DNA of 64,000 bases from Clostridia bacterium (GTDB lineage Bacteria; Bacillota; Clostridia; Oscillospirales; CAG-272): contig JAQXHN010000033.1 of assembly GCA_029007295.1 (NCBI GenBank), positions 1 through 64,000 of the forward strand. The letters run 5' to 3'. Shown here in pieces: positions 8,609 through 17,446 of this stretch. A program made the translations under genes and the position numbers. The notes beneath the pieces were generated by a model, which worked only from the letters and a program-made list of their open reading frames with translations, ran no database searches and was not told the DNA's origin. Within the stretch, counting starts at the first letter, position 1; each line of letters begins with the position of its first letter.

Positions 8609-10233
8609 AATAAACCTCCCATAATATCATCTATTGTACTGTCGGATTTCTTATTCTCCGACTGTGATGAAATTTCAATATTGTAATTTGCCGTATCCGG
8701 AAAAACCACCTTTACGGTTCTTTCTATAAGCGATACGGTGTCGGAATCATTCTTTATCATAATAACCGTAAAAGGAGTGTCGACATAAATTATTATCTTC
8801 TTGTTTTTACAGTCTTTTTCGGCGTATGAGCCCGTTAAAAAAGCTCCTGTTGTAATATCAGATCTGCTTATCCTGTCAACAACCTCAATCCAGTTTTCTA
8901 TCGTTTCATTCTTTTCTGATTCGGAATTCTTCTCGTTAGCGTCATTATATATTTTATTGTCTTCCTGTTTTTCATGTTTTGCTTTTGAAGCCTTTGAAGC
9001 GTTTGGTTGTGAGGAATCGACAGCGTCGCAAATTGAAAGCGCTCCTGACTTTATCAAGGATAATTCCTCCTCAAGTCTTGCTATTCTTGAAGCCAAAGCG
9101 TCAACGTTGTCGGAATACCTTGCATCACTCATTTTAATTAACGTCATTTCCGCAATTAATCGCTTATCGGTATTGCCTCGCTGAATGGAATTATAAGCTT
9201 CATCGAGCAATCTTGATTGATATGTAATATCGTTAACAGTAAACAATTTTGAAATCTTTTTCAGATTTTCCTCTTCGTCATGAAGCAATTCGAGTGAATT
9301 TAACGAATTGGGGGACGTTAGACAAACGAGAATATCACGGTAAAATCTTATAAGCTCTAACCAAAACGGCGAAATGTCCATAGACGAGTCGTAGATACCT
9401 GCGATAATTTCAAAGATTTTTTGTTTATCGGACTTTGCTACGGCTACCGTAAGTCTTTCGAGCAGTTGTCTGGAGGAAGCGCCGGATACGCTTCTGACAC
9501 ATTCTGCGTCAATTATACCGTTTTTACTGGAGCATAAATCAAGCAAGCTGACGGCGTCTCTCATTCCGCCGAGAGCAAGCCTTGCAATCAAAGCAGCACC
9601 GTCCTCCTCGAGATGAAAGCCTTCTTTTTCGGCAATATAAAGAAGTCTTGACTTTATTTCGCCGACTGTCAATCTTTTAAAATCAAATTTTTGACAACGC
9701 GATATAACAGTGACCGGAATTTTAGAAACCTCGGTAGTAGCTAATATAAAAATAACATTTGACGGCGGTTCCTCTAAGGTTTTCAGCAGAGCGTTAAAAG
9801 CGCTCTGTGAAAGCATGTGAACCTCGTCAATTATATACACCCTGTACTTTAACATTGACGGGGCATAGACAACAGCGTCGCGAATATCTCGGATATAGTC
9901 GACTCCGGTATTGCTTGCAGCGTCCATTTCAACAATATCCGTTGTTGTTTCATTTAAAGCGGCAATACAATTTTCACATTTACCGCAGGGATTTCCGTTT
10001 ACGGGTGATAAGCAGTTTACAGCTCTTGAAAGAATCTTCGCACAGCTTGTTTTTCCGGTTCCTCTGGATCCGCAAAAAAGATATGCGTGGGAAATTCTGT
10101 TTTCCGCAACCTCGTTCTTCAGAACGGAGGTTATATGCTTTTGACCGCTGACATCATCAAAGTCATACGGACGCCATTTTCTGTACAGCGCCTGATGTAC
10201 TCCCGATTTATTGTTTTCGTTTTCGCCTGACAT
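8605..10233 (-). CDS. dnaX: DNA polymerase III subunit gamma/tau
   Basis: DnaX is the clamp-loader ATPase of the replisome. The protein begins with the family opening ALYRKWRPYDFDDVSGQ, followed by Walker A GSRGTGKTSCAK (about residue 54), a zinc-binding cluster CLSPVNGNPCGKCENC, Walker B IIDEVHMLS, and the arginine-finger region ISRCQKFDF. The C-terminal 200 residues are variable and charged, as expected for tau. The ORF track starts 16 codons earlier, but that extension (MWPYLVSRCNIFIGEI) would lie inside the 3' end of the SRP RNA gene; the ATG before SGENENNK has GGTGA in front, so I start there. It is downstream of the SRP RNA and upstream of ybaB and recR. Confidence 0.97.
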   Translation of the reverse strand: MSGENENNKSGVHQALYRKWRPYDFDDVSGQKHITSVLKNEVAENRISHAYLFCGSRGTGKTSCAKILSRAVNCLSPVNGNPCGKCENCIAALNETTTDIVEMDAASNTGVDYIRDIRDAVVYAPSMLKYRVYIIDEVHMLSQSAFNALLKTLEEPPSNVIFILATTEVSKIPVTVISRCQKFDFKRLTVGEIKSRLLYIAEKEGFHLEEDGAALIARLALGGMRDAVSLLDLCSSKNGIIDAECVRSVSGASSRQLLERLTVAVAKSDKQKIFEIIAGIYDSSMDISPFWLELIRFYRDILVCLTSPNSLNSLELLHDEEENLKKISKLFTVNDITYQSRLLDEAYNSIQRGNTDKRLIAEMTLIKMSDARYSDNVDALASRIARLEEELSLIKSGALSICDAVDSSQPNASKASKAKHEKQEDNKIYNDANEKNSESEKNETIENWIEVVDRISRSDITTGAFLTGSYAEKDCKNKKIIIYVDTPFTVIMIKNDSDTVSLIERTVKVVFPDTANYNIEISSQSENKKSDSTIDDIMGGLL

Positions 10234-10267
10234 AATTTCACCAATAAAAATATTACAGCGAGATACC

Positions 10268-10551
10268 AAATAAGGCCACACACCTTCAAATCGAACATAA
10301 AGCTACACGCGCTATCCGATATCCGTACTCAAGACAGGTTTTCTCGCGGCACATCGACAACACTGTTTAATGCTGCTCGGTTCCCCGCCTGACATGATTC
10401 GCAGGAGCCAATTGCACGAGGCCCATCCGTCAACATACAAAATATCGGGGCTTGACCATACATCTTCAGCCCTCAAAGAAGGAAACCACCCCTGCTGAGC
10501 GGATTGCAGGTACAGGGCACCGCTGGCTCCCCGGCCGGTATGACCTTATTT
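10268..10551 (-). ncRNA. ffs: Signal recognition particle RNA, long Gram-positive form
   Basis: The minus strand carries the Alu-domain text GCGGTGCCCTGTACCTGCAA, nearly identical to the Bacillus-type scRNA, and a domain IV with CAGG-CGG-GGAA-CCG-AGCAGCATTA. The usual tip stem UCC/GGA is replaced by CGG/CCG while the GGAA tetraloop and the asymmetric AGCAG strand are kept, which is compensatory change supporting the fold. The ends pair: AAATAAGGTCATAC with GTGTGGCCTTATTT. Length is about 284 nt. It lies between a strong promoter and dnaX, a common Firmicute arrangement. Exact mature ends are estimated from the closing helix. Confidence 0.95.
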
Positions 10552-10570
10552 CGTATCTCGCTGTTACTGT

Positions 10571-10599
10571 ATTATAACAGATTTATTTATTTTTTGCAA
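10571..10599 (-). promoter_or_regulatory. Sigma-A promoter of the SRP RNA gene
   Basis: TTGCAA and TATAAT are separated by 17 bases on the minus strand, with the start predicted about 10 bases upstream of the SRP RNA closing helix. It may also serve dnaX by read-through. Confidence 0.85.
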
Positions 10600-10617
10600 T
10601 AGAATTAAAAGATTTTT

Positions 10618-12690
10618 TTATTTAATCAAGTATTCTTCCAATTCTTTATCCATAACTTTTCGAGTCAAATCAATTTTCCAGAGTATGTGCGCTTCGTCAC
10701 ACATATATTCCATACTCGGCTCAAAGCCAAGCCTTGAGTCAAATTTTACAAGAGGAATTGTTTCTTCGGCATTTTCAATTTCTGATTCAGCAATGGCTCG
10801 CATTTTATATACAACTTCATTTCTTTCCTCTCCCTCTGAATCAAGAAGAACATCCTTTAGCTTTTTCCATTCCTTAACATTGACCGTTGTCTTCGCCGAA
10901 TGAGCGATAAACCTACACATACCGATAAGACGTTGTGCGTCCTCCCTTTTCCTTTCGGGAATCAACTCTAAACACTTTTCAAGAATATCGGAACCCTCGT
11001 TGTATAATTCAAATACCTTTGAATGACACTTTATTTCATAATTAATCTTTGCCAAAAGCTCAGGTGTGGAAATATCGTAAACATACATAGGGTTACAAAT
11101 ATCGTTTCCGCCGTTTTCGGCATACGGCACGGTCGGAAATTGTGCGTTATTATCCTTAAACAAAAGCAAAGGATACGAAGGACCTACCCGGAAAGGTCCG
11201 TACTGGTCTTCGTTTGTTGAAATAAGCATTCTGATGCCGTCGCTGAAAAGCCTGTACGCCTTTAAAACGTCGGTAGCACATACCTCACTGAAATCGCGGC
11301 AGGCAAGTCTGTATAAAACATTATCAAGGTCGCATTCTGGATCGTCAAACGCCCACTTGCACAAATCGGAAATAAACGAGGGATAAAAGCCGTAATGATG
11401 CGAATCCATCGTACCGCACAGTCCGTAATTATCGTGCATTTTTTTCATTTCACGGTATCTGTTCATCCACTGATACGGTGCAGGTTCAAAGGGTATTGTA
11501 CCGACATCCCACGTAAGACCGCCTGTATTGGACATGGTATACAGCTTGATTCCTCTTTCCTTTGCAAGCTTTGCTTCGCTTACAAAATACCGGCCGGGTC
11601 CTTCGAAAAATAAAGTATAATCTACGGTTCTGTTTGCTATACCTTCACGTATAACGTCCTCAAACATTTCAAACGTAACAAGCAGCGTAATATCGGTCGG
11701 AATGTTACGAAGAAGCTCAAGACGATATTTTTCTTCAACATAACCCCAGTTATATGTCCAGAATACAATTTCGGCATCCGGTTTTTTTGAACGGATGGTT
11801 TTCTTGATAAGATCAATCCAAAGAGGATAATCATAGCAAGGCCACCAACCCGGGCTGGGCTTATCTTTGATTATATATTCGCCGTTTTCATCCATATTAT
11901 CTAAACGGAGAATTCCCGTTGTATGTGGATCCTTACTTGGAAATTCGCAAGATTCCCCTACAAAAATTATACCCTTAAAGCCCGGACAGCGTTCAAAAAG
12001 CCTGCCATAGAGATTTTCGTAAAAGTCCGGCGCCGACGGGTCTTCGGGATGCACCTTGCTCAGCATATAGCTGTATGCATACACATCAACTCCGTAGCGT
12101 GACGCACGATATATCAAATCATTGAAATCATTATAGCCGTGAGGAGTAATGTCAATATCCTTAACGAAAATGAGAAGTGAATTTATACCCTCGTGAGCAA
12201 TTGCCCGGATATGTTCGTCCGGAAACATATCAAGTCCGAATCCGGAATGAACCATTCTCGGCGAGTACATAGGAGTACGGAAGCTTTCACCCTTTGAAAG
12301 AATAGGTGCTTCATTAAGATTCATTAAATCCTCAACATAGTATCCCGCCTGGGCACATGCTCTTGAATCGTATCCGATGAGCTGAATTTCATTATCATTT
12401 ACTCTTATTCCGTAGCTGTTTTCTTTTAAAGACGAATCTATAACATAACGAATGGATTTTTCTTTTCTGTCTCTTGAAAACGATATGCACTCGTTCATGG
12501 ACACGAGAAAGTATTCCTCTAAGTCTCTTGCCGCATAATAAAGTACGGTATCGTCAACCGAGGGTAATACAATACTCCATTCGGAATTTACTGTTATCTC
12601 GTTATTGTTTGCCGTTTTATCAGGGTTACGGCGATTTTTCTTATGAACGTCAAGCATTCTTTTACGAAATTCGTAATTAATTTCCGACAT
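10618..12690 (-). CDS. Putative glycoside hydrolase-like protein (TIM-barrel, GH20/GH67-like organisation)
   Basis: A 690-aa cytoplasmic protein (no signal peptide). The first 130 residues (AARDLEEYFLVSM, YGIRVNDNEIQLIGYDSRA) resemble the small alpha/beta domain that precedes the catalytic barrel in GH20 hexosaminidases and GH67 alpha-glucuronidases. The middle has barrel-like strands with acidic residues (LLIFVKDIDITPHG, GIIFVGESCEFPS, EIVFWTYNWGY). The C-terminus is helical. I cannot place it in a family with certainty or name a substrate. It is transcribed alone from a consensus promoter that faces a DMT transporter promoter, with a shared palindrome between them. A ribosome site CGGAG precedes the ATG. 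Confidence 0.55.
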   Translation of the reverse strand: MSEINYEFRKRMLDVHKKNRRNPDKTANNNEITVNSEWSIVLPSVDDTVLYYAARDLEEYFLVSMNECISFSRDRKEKSIRYVIDSSLKENSYGIRVNDNEIQLIGYDSRACAQAGYYVEDLMNLNEAPILSKGESFRTPMYSPRMVHSGFGLDMFPDEHIRAIAHEGINSLLIFVKDIDITPHGYNDFNDLIYRASRYGVDVYAYSYMLSKVHPEDPSAPDFYENLYGRLFERCPGFKGIIFVGESCEFPSKDPHTTGILRLDNMDENGEYIIKDKPSPGWWPCYDYPLWIDLIKKTIRSKKPDAEIVFWTYNWGYVEEKYRLELLRNIPTDITLLVTFEMFEDVIREGIANRTVDYTLFFEGPGRYFVSEAKLAKERGIKLYTMSNTGGLTWDVGTIPFEPAPYQWMNRYREMKKMHDNYGLCGTMDSHHYGFYPSFISDLCKWAFDDPECDLDNVLYRLACRDFSEVCATDVLKAYRLFSDGIRMLISTNEDQYGPFRVGPSYPLLLFKDNNAQFPTVPYAENGGNDICNPMYVYDISTPELLAKINYEIKCHSKVFELYNEGSDILEKCLELIPERKREDAQRLIGMCRFIAHSAKTTVNVKEWKKLKDVLLDSEGEERNEVVYKMRAIAESEIENAEETIPLVKFDSRLGFEPSMEYMCDEAHILWKIDLTRKVMDKELEEYLIK

Positions 12691-12709
12691 ATCTTTTCTC
12701 CGATTATTA

Positions 12710-12738
12710 TTGAAATAAGATAAACAATGTGATATAAT
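12710..12738 (+). promoter_or_regulatory. Sigma-A promoter of the DMT-PAP2-acetyltransferase operon
   Basis: TTGAAA and TATAAT are 17 bases apart, with an extended TGA before the -10. Its start site is almost the same base as that of the opposing promoter at 12754-12782. Confidence 0.82.
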
Positions 12739-12745
12739 GTCACAT
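12727..12745. promoter_or_regulatory. Candidate operator palindrome at the divergent promoters
   Basis: ATGTGA-TATAATG-TCACAT is a perfect inverted repeat that covers the -10 box of the rightward promoter and reaches the predicted start sites of both promoters. A repressor or Crp/Fnr-like activator could bind here; the half-site TGTGA is Crp-like, but the spacer is 7 rather than 6. No regulator gene is adjacent. Confidence 0.55.
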
Positions 12746-12753
12746 GTATTTTT

Positions 12754-12782
12754 ATTATATATATTTTAATCGTTATTGTCAA
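12754..12782 (-). promoter_or_regulatory. Sigma-A promoter of the 690-aa glycoside hydrolase-like gene
   Basis: On the minus strand a perfect TTGACA and TATAAT are 17 bases apart. It faces the rightward promoter head to head, so the two RNA polymerases would compete for the same stretch. Confidence 0.85.
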
Positions 12783-12794
12783 GACGGAGTGATT

Positions 12795-13706
12795 ATGAAA
12801 AAACTTAAATTTTCCCCGATGATTGCAAATATTTTGTTAGTAGTGGCAGCCGTAATATGGGGATACTCCTTCATCTCTCAAGATGAAGCGGGTAGATATG
12901 TTGGTACATTTACCATAAACGCCGTAAGATTTTTAATAGGCTCAATTGTACTTATTCCGATTGTTCTTTTGAATTTCAGAACGCCGGAGAAATCAAAAGA
13001 ATTTAAGACTAAAATCAAGCCATCCCTGATAGGAGGAGGTATCGCAGGCTTTTTTCTGTTTGTGGCAGTGACAATTCAGCAGATAGGTATTAACGGATGC
13101 AACGACCCCGGTAAGGCGGGATTTATTACCGCTATGTATATAGTGCTGGTACCGGTTTTTGGGATATTTCTCAAGAAAAAATTAACCGCTTTCGCCGTTG
13201 TCGGAATTTGTATTGCTCCCGTAGGATTATATCTTTTGTGCGTTAAGGACGGATTTTCTTTAGCGACAAGCGATTTGCTTCTGCTCGGATGCGCCGTATT
13301 TTTCTCTTTGCAGATAATTTGTATTGATATTTTTTCTTCAAAAACAGACGGCGTTTTATTTTCAATAGTTGAGTTTCTCACAACATCGGTTTTGTCATTT
13401 CCCGTTGCGTTTATTACAGAGAAAATATCAGTTAAAATTATTTTGGATAATATCTCACCGATTCTGTTTCTTGGCGTATTTTCCTGCGGCATAGCTTACA
13501 CTTTACAGGTAATAGCTCAAAGCAAAACAAATCCAACCGTAGCCTCTCTCTTAATGAGCCTTGAATCTGTTTTTTCAGTAATATTTACTGCAATTTTTTA
13601 TGAAAAAACCATTGAAACGAGAGAATTACTCGGATGCATAGTTATTTTTTCAGCTGTAATTTTAGCTCAGATTCCCACCGTAAAAAAGGAGAAAGTAAAT
13701 GATTGA
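12795..13706 (+). CDS. DMT-superfamily (EamA) transporter
   Basis: A 303-aa hydrophobic protein with about ten membrane segments in two EamA repeats. The first repeat opens with the typical WGYSFISQDEAGRY and GTFTINAVRFLIG; the second contains PTVASLLMSLESVFSVIF and TRELLGCIVIFSAVILAQI near the end. Such proteins export or import small metabolites; substrate unknown. The track start lies 17 codons upstream in a non-conserved stretch; the ATG before KKLKFSPM has GGAG upstream. It ends 8 bases inside the next gene. Confidence 0.88.
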   Translation: MKKLKFSPMIANILLVVAAVIWGYSFISQDEAGRYVGTFTINAVRFLIGSIVLIPIVLLNFRTPEKSKEFKTKIKPSLIGGGIAGFFLFVAVTIQQIGINGCNDPGKAGFITAMYIVLVPVFGIFLKKKLTAFAVVGICIAPVGLYLLCVKDGFSLATSDLLLLGCAVFFSLQIICIDIFSSKTDGVLFSIVEFLTTSVLSFPVAFITEKISVKIILDNISPILFLGVFSCGIAYTLQVIAQSKTNPTVASLLMSLESVFSVIFTAIFYEKTIETRELLGCIVIFSAVILAQIPTVKKEKVND

Positions 13707-14628
13707 AGCATTACAAATGCTTCCTTTTCTGCACGATTTAGAGCAAATTAGAAAACCTGTTTTTACTTTTATAGCCAAAACGGTTACGCTTTTAGGACAG
13801 GAAGTATTGCCGGTACTAATTATTTGCATAATATTCTGGTGTATTGACAAAAAAGCGGGGTATAAATTTATTTTTGTATTTTTTTCTTCGGGCGTTATAT
13901 GTCAAACCATGAAAATATCCTTCCGAATCGATAGACCCTGGATATTGGACCCTACCCTTTCGCCGGTTAAGGGTGCATTGAAGTCCGCAACCGGTTATTC
14001 TTTTCCGAGCGGTCATACTCAGGCGGCAACATCGCTTTTCGGCTCTCTTATTTTTTATCTCAGGAAGCCTGTTTATAAAATTGCCTCTGTAATTATCATT
14101 CTATCCGTTGCTTTTTCAAGACTGTATCTCGGGGTGCATACGCTTCTTGACGTTTCGGTTTCAATGCTGATTACATTCCTTTTGGTAGTATTATTCTTTA
14201 CCTTGCTTAAAAATATTTCAAATAATGCAGATTCTTATATACGCCTTTCATTGATAACGGCGACGGTATGTATTTTCATTTTATTTTATGCTTCTTATTT
14301 GTATTACAGCGGTTATATCGAATATGACCTGATTAAAGACGGCTTTAAAACGGCAGGCTCCGGTTTGGGCTTCTCGATAGGCTTTTTCATAGAAAATAAG
14401 TACGTCAATTTTAATGTAAAATGCAAAAATATCCGTCTCCAAATTATTAAATTAGTATTAGGCATTTCCTCGGCGCTGATATTTAAGAGCGTTTTAAAAT
14501 TGATTGTCAAAGAGAATATTTATTCCGATACGCTTCGCTATATGTTTTTAGTAATATATCTTGTTGCGCTGTATCCCTTTATATTTACAAAATTATTTAA
14601 TTACAGAGAGGCTGTTCATGAAAAGTAA
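13699..14628 (+). CDS. PAP2-family membrane phosphatase
   Basis: A 309-aa membrane protein with the three PAP2 phosphatase motifs: KISFRIDRPW (KX6RP-like), PSGHTQAAT (PSGH), and SRLYLGVHTLLDV (SRX5HX3D). Family members dephosphorylate lipid phosphates such as undecaprenyl diphosphate or phosphatidic acid on the outer face. There are about 8 hydrophobic segments; the C-terminal four lie outside the catalytic core. It overlaps the transporter upstream by 8 bases and the acetyltransferase downstream by 11 bases, so the three are one operon. Substrate not readable from sequence. Confidence 0.88.
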   Translation: MIEALQMLPFLHDLEQIRKPVFTFIAKTVTLLGQEVLPVLIICIIFWCIDKKAGYKFIFVFFSSGVICQTMKISFRIDRPWILDPTLSPVKGALKSATGYSFPSGHTQAATSLFGSLIFYLRKPVYKIASVIIILSVAFSRLYLGVHTLLDVSVSMLITFLLVVLFFTLLKNISNNADSYIRLSLITATVCIFILFYASYLYYSGYIEYDLIKDGFKTAGSGLGFSIGFFIENKYVNFNVKCKNIRLQIIKLVLGISSALIFKSVLKLIVKENIYSDTLRYMFLVIYLVALYPFIFTKLFNYREAVHEK

Positions 14629-15247
14629 CATTGAAAGAATGAAGGCGGGTCTTCTCTACGATCCTACGGACCCGGAAATTATTAAAATTCAAGCTTCACA
14701 TCTTGATAATATTTATGAATATAACCGAATACGACCCTCTGATGTAAAAGCAAGAGAAGCTAAGCTGAAAGAAATGCTTTGCGAAATGGGACATGGCTGT
14801 TATATTGAAGCCCCTTTTTATGCCAATTTCGGCGGCAGTCATGTGCATCTCGGAAATAATGTATATGCTAACTATAATCTTACGTTAGTCGACGACGGTG
14901 AAATTTTTATCGGCGACAACACTATGATTGCGCCGAATGTTACAATTGATACTGCGTCGCATCCTATAGAGCCTTCCCTGCGCAAACGCTTTTATCAGTA
15001 TAATCTTCCCGTACATATAGGAAAAAATGTTTGGATCGGCGCAAATGTAACGATACTACCGGGGGTAACTATAGGAGATAACACGGTTATCGGCGCTTCA
15101 AGCACCGTAACAAACGATATGCCGGAAAATTCCGTATGCTACGGCACCCCCTGCAGTGTTATAAGAAAAATAAGCGAAAGAGACAGAAAATACTATTATC
15201 GAAATTTACAGATTGATATTCCGATTGAATGTGAAACGCAAAAATGA
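14618..15247 (+). CDS. Sugar O-acetyltransferase (maltose/galactoside acetyltransferase family)
   Basis: A 209-aa left-handed beta-helix enzyme that transfers acetyl from acetyl-CoA to a sugar hydroxyl. It has the N-terminal Mac-type helical domain (ERMKAGLLYDPTDPEI), then hexapeptide repeats (VHLGNNVYANYNLTLVD, VWIGANVTILPGVTIG) with the catalytic histidine likely in TASHPIEP. The track start is 19 codons earlier, within the PAP2 gene; the ATG before KSNIERMK has GAGAGG upstream and fits the family. It overlaps the PAP2 gene end and is followed by a terminator. Confidence 0.9.
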   Translation: MKSNIERMKAGLLYDPTDPEIIKIQASHLDNIYEYNRIRPSDVKAREAKLKEMLCEMGHGCYIEAPFYANFGGSHVHLGNNVYANYNLTLVDDGEIFIGDNTMIAPNVTIDTASHPIEPSLRKRFYQYNLPVHIGKNVWIGANVTILPGVTIGDNTVIGASSTVTNDMPENSVCYGTPCSVIRKISERDRKYYYRNLQIDIPIECETQK

Positions 15248-15248
15248 T

Positions 15249-15280
15249 TAAAAGCCGATTCGTTACCGAATCGGCTTTTA
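15249..15280. terminator. Bidirectional rho-independent terminator
   Basis: TAAAAGCCGATTCG-TTAC-CGAATCGGCTTTTA is a perfect 14-bp stem with a 4-base loop and A/T tracts on both sides. It lies between convergent ends of the acetyltransferase operon and the fucose-mutarotase operon. Confidence 0.92.
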
Positions 15281-15282
15281 AA

Positions 15283-15711
15283 TTAAATTACACCTTTTTT
15301 GATAATTATGTTCGCATACAGAGCCTTTTCACCGCTCATAATAACAAATCTGCTTTTCTCCTTAACTCTGTCGTAAAAAGCAAATCTTTCTATATTCTCT
15401 ATTAAATCACTGCGAGCGTCATATTTAGAAATAATTTGTTTGTATTCGTTCCAAATAGGGGTTTCAACCGTATCTCCGGGAACTACACTCATCAGCGCTG
15501 CGGGTTTATTACTGTATTGGTCAAGCGGAATTAACTGCAAAACCGCCTCTAAAATATCGGTTGCGCCGTGACCGTCCATTCTTATAACCGTGTCACTGCA
15601 CGTATGTCCCGGAAAGTTAGCGTCTCCGATAGTAAATTCATCGCCGTGTCCCAATTCACACAGTAATTTTAAAAGCTCCGGCGGAATTATAGAAGGAACG
15701 CCCTTTAACAT
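15283..15711 (-). CDS. fucU: L-fucose mutarotase (RbsD/FucU family)
   Basis: A 142-aa protein starting MLKGVPSIIPPELLKLLCEL and then GHGDEFTIGDANFP, the FucU signature; FucU interconverts alpha and beta L-fucose. Later text (HGATDILEAVLQLIPLD) also matches FucU rather than RbsD. No other fucose gene is visible nearby; it is the last gene after a DMT transporter, one base after its stop. It could instead act on another 6-deoxy sugar or ribose. The opposing terminator lies just beyond its stop. Confidence 0.88.
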   Translation of the reverse strand: MLKGVPSIIPPELLKLLCELGHGDEFTIGDANFPGHTCSDTVIRMDGHGATDILEAVLQLIPLDQYSNKPAALMSVVPGDTVETPIWNEYKQIISKYDARSDLIENIERFAFYDRVKEKSRFVIMSGEKALYANIIIKKGVI

Positions 15712-15712
15712 A

Positions 15713-16585
15713 TCAACTACCTACCTTTTTATTTTTAATTTCAAAAATCAAAGTCGAAAAAATCACAAGAACAGAGCCGATAATCTGAAATACGGACATT
15801 GCTTCGCCGAGCATTAATCCCGATAATATCACTGCAACCACCGGATCTATATAGCTGAATAATGAAACTGTTTGCGACGGTAAATTATTAAGTGCATAAA
15901 AATATAAAACATATGCAATACCGGTATGAACCAAACCGAGCACTACCAGTAAAATAATATTTGAAAAGGATAATGACTCTAAGTAAACCTTTTCAAAGGA
16001 AAAGGTGTAAAGAAATAGAATAACCACAGCTACGGCAAATTGAACAATTGTTCTGTCTAACGGTGAAATTTCAATCATAGATTTATTCACTATGACGCAT
16101 ACCGCATAACAAACCGCCGCCGCAATACCAAAAATCACACCTATGGGATTTATTATTGAAACAACATCAAATACTCCCGTTACAAATACTATACCTATAA
16201 CAGCAACTGTTATACACAGTATCATATTTACAGAAATTATTTCCTTGAAAACAAAAGGAGAAATAGCTATTACAATTATAGGTGCAAGATAATAGCACAC
16301 AGTCGCAACAGCAACACCTGTATGCTTTATCGCCTCAAAAAGCATTACCCAGTTAATACCGAGTGCCGCACCGGATATTAACAGCTTATATCGGTTAGCT
16401 TTAATTGAATTAACCGATAAGGAATGTTTGGAAACAAAGGTAATGATCATAAGAAAAACAAGCGCCGTAATACTCCTTGAAAAAGCAATAAAACCCGAGG
16501 GCAGTGATATCTGACTTGAAACAATACCTGTCGTTCCGAACACGGTCATCGCCGTTACAAGTGAAGCTAAGGGCTTGTTTTTCAT
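15713..16585 (-). CDS. DMT-superfamily (EamA) transporter
   Basis: A 290-aa protein with ten predicted membrane segments in two EamA halves (FGTTGIVSSQISLPSGFIAF; VLGLVHTGIAYVLYFYALNN; SYIDPVVAVILSGLMLGEAM). It is unlike the other DMT protein at 12.8 kb beyond the family level. Substrate unknown; the pairing with fucU directly downstream hints at a sugar or sugar derivative, but this is weak. It follows the SPFH gene by 10 bases. Confidence 0.87.
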   Translation of the reverse strand: MKNKPLASLVTAMTVFGTTGIVSSQISLPSGFIAFSRSITALVFLMIITFVSKHSLSVNSIKANRYKLLISGAALGINWVMLFEAIKHTGVAVATVCYYLAPIIVIAISPFVFKEIISVNMILCITVAVIGIVFVTGVFDVVSIINPIGVIFGIAAAVCYAVCVIVNKSMIEISPLDRTIVQFAVAVVILFLYTFSFEKVYLESLSFSNIILLVVLGLVHTGIAYVLYFYALNNLPSQTVSLFSYIDPVVAVILSGLMLGEAMSVFQIIGSVLVIFSTLIFEIKNKKVGS

Positions 16586-16595
16586 ATTTTAAGCT

Positions 16596-17399
16596 TTACT
16601 CTCCCGCAATAGAACCGAGATCAATAAGCGATTCGGAGGCTCCGCTTACAAGGGGAAGCTTTCCGTCCCACTTATCAATTTTCAAATATTCAATAATGAG
16701 CTCGGTAAGCGAAGCGTTAATTGTTTTATTGGATTCAGCCTCGGCGTCTGCTTTGATTTTGATTGCTTCAGCTTCAGCCTGCGCGTTGGTAATGGCAGTC
16801 TGCTTTTCCGTTTCAGCCTTTAATAGCTTCTGCTGAGCAACCTGTTTTTCCTCAATTGCAGTAATGAACGCTTCGGAGAAATCAAAGTTAATAATATTAA
16901 CATCCGTAATGTATAGTCCTTGGCCGTTAAGCTTTTCATTAAGTCCCGTAACAAGTCCCTCTGAGATCAAGGATCTGTTTGTAACGCTTTCCTCAGCTGT
17001 ATATTTTGCGGAAATAGCCTTTAATACTTCGTTTACGGCAGGAGCAACTAAAATTCCCTCAAAATCAGAACCGACATTTTTATAAAGGCTGTATGATTTT
17101 GAAGCGTCAACACGGTAATTTATCGCAATTGTGGTCGAAACAGTCTGCAAGTCCTTAGAAAACGCCTCTGTATTAACTTCAAGCTTTACGATTCGGTTAT
17201 CGATAGATACAACGCTCTGTATAAAGGGTATTTTTAGATGAACGCCCTCGGAAAGAACGGTCTCGTTAACCTTTCCCAACGTAAGAACAACGCCTGTATG
17301 ACCTGCGTTTATTATGGTGAAGGAATTTATTCCCAAAACAATAACAATAACCGCTATAACAACGGAAATAATTATTTTCACTTTACCTTTTGTGCTCAT
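16596..17399 (-). CDS. SPFH/prohibitin-domain membrane protein
   Basis: A 267-aa protein with one N-terminal membrane helix (IIISVVIAVIVIVLGINSF) followed by a band-7 domain (INAGHTGVVLTLGKVNETVL) and a long Ala/Glu-rich coiled coil (QVAQQKLLKAETEKQTAITN). This is the layout of prohibitin and HflC-type proteins, which form ring assemblies at the membrane and control proteases or membrane domains. The C-terminus is short. A good AGGAG precedes the ATG. It lies 47 bases after the wbpE-like gene, so read-through from the sugar operon is possible but no functional link is evident. Confidence 0.88.
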   Translation of the reverse strand: MSTKGKVKIIISVVIAVIVIVLGINSFTIINAGHTGVVLTLGKVNETVLSEGVHLKIPFIQSVVSIDNRIVKLEVNTEAFSKDLQTVSTTIAINYRVDASKSYSLYKNVGSDFEGILVAPAVNEVLKAISAKYTAEESVTNRSLISEGLVTGLNEKLNGQGLYITDVNIINFDFSEAFITAIEEKQVAQQKLLKAETEKQTAITNAQAEAEAIKIKADAEAESNKTINASLTELIIEYLKIDKWDGKLPLVSGASESLIDLGSIAGE

Positions 17400-17446
17400 T
17401 TTTTCTCCTAATTAATATATACACATTTTAATATTGATAAAAATTT

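Noticed and set aside
10234-10281. N-terminal extension of DnaX in the ORF track
   Set aside because: It lies across the 3' end of the SRP RNA, does not look like the DnaX start, and the inner ATG has a ribosome site.
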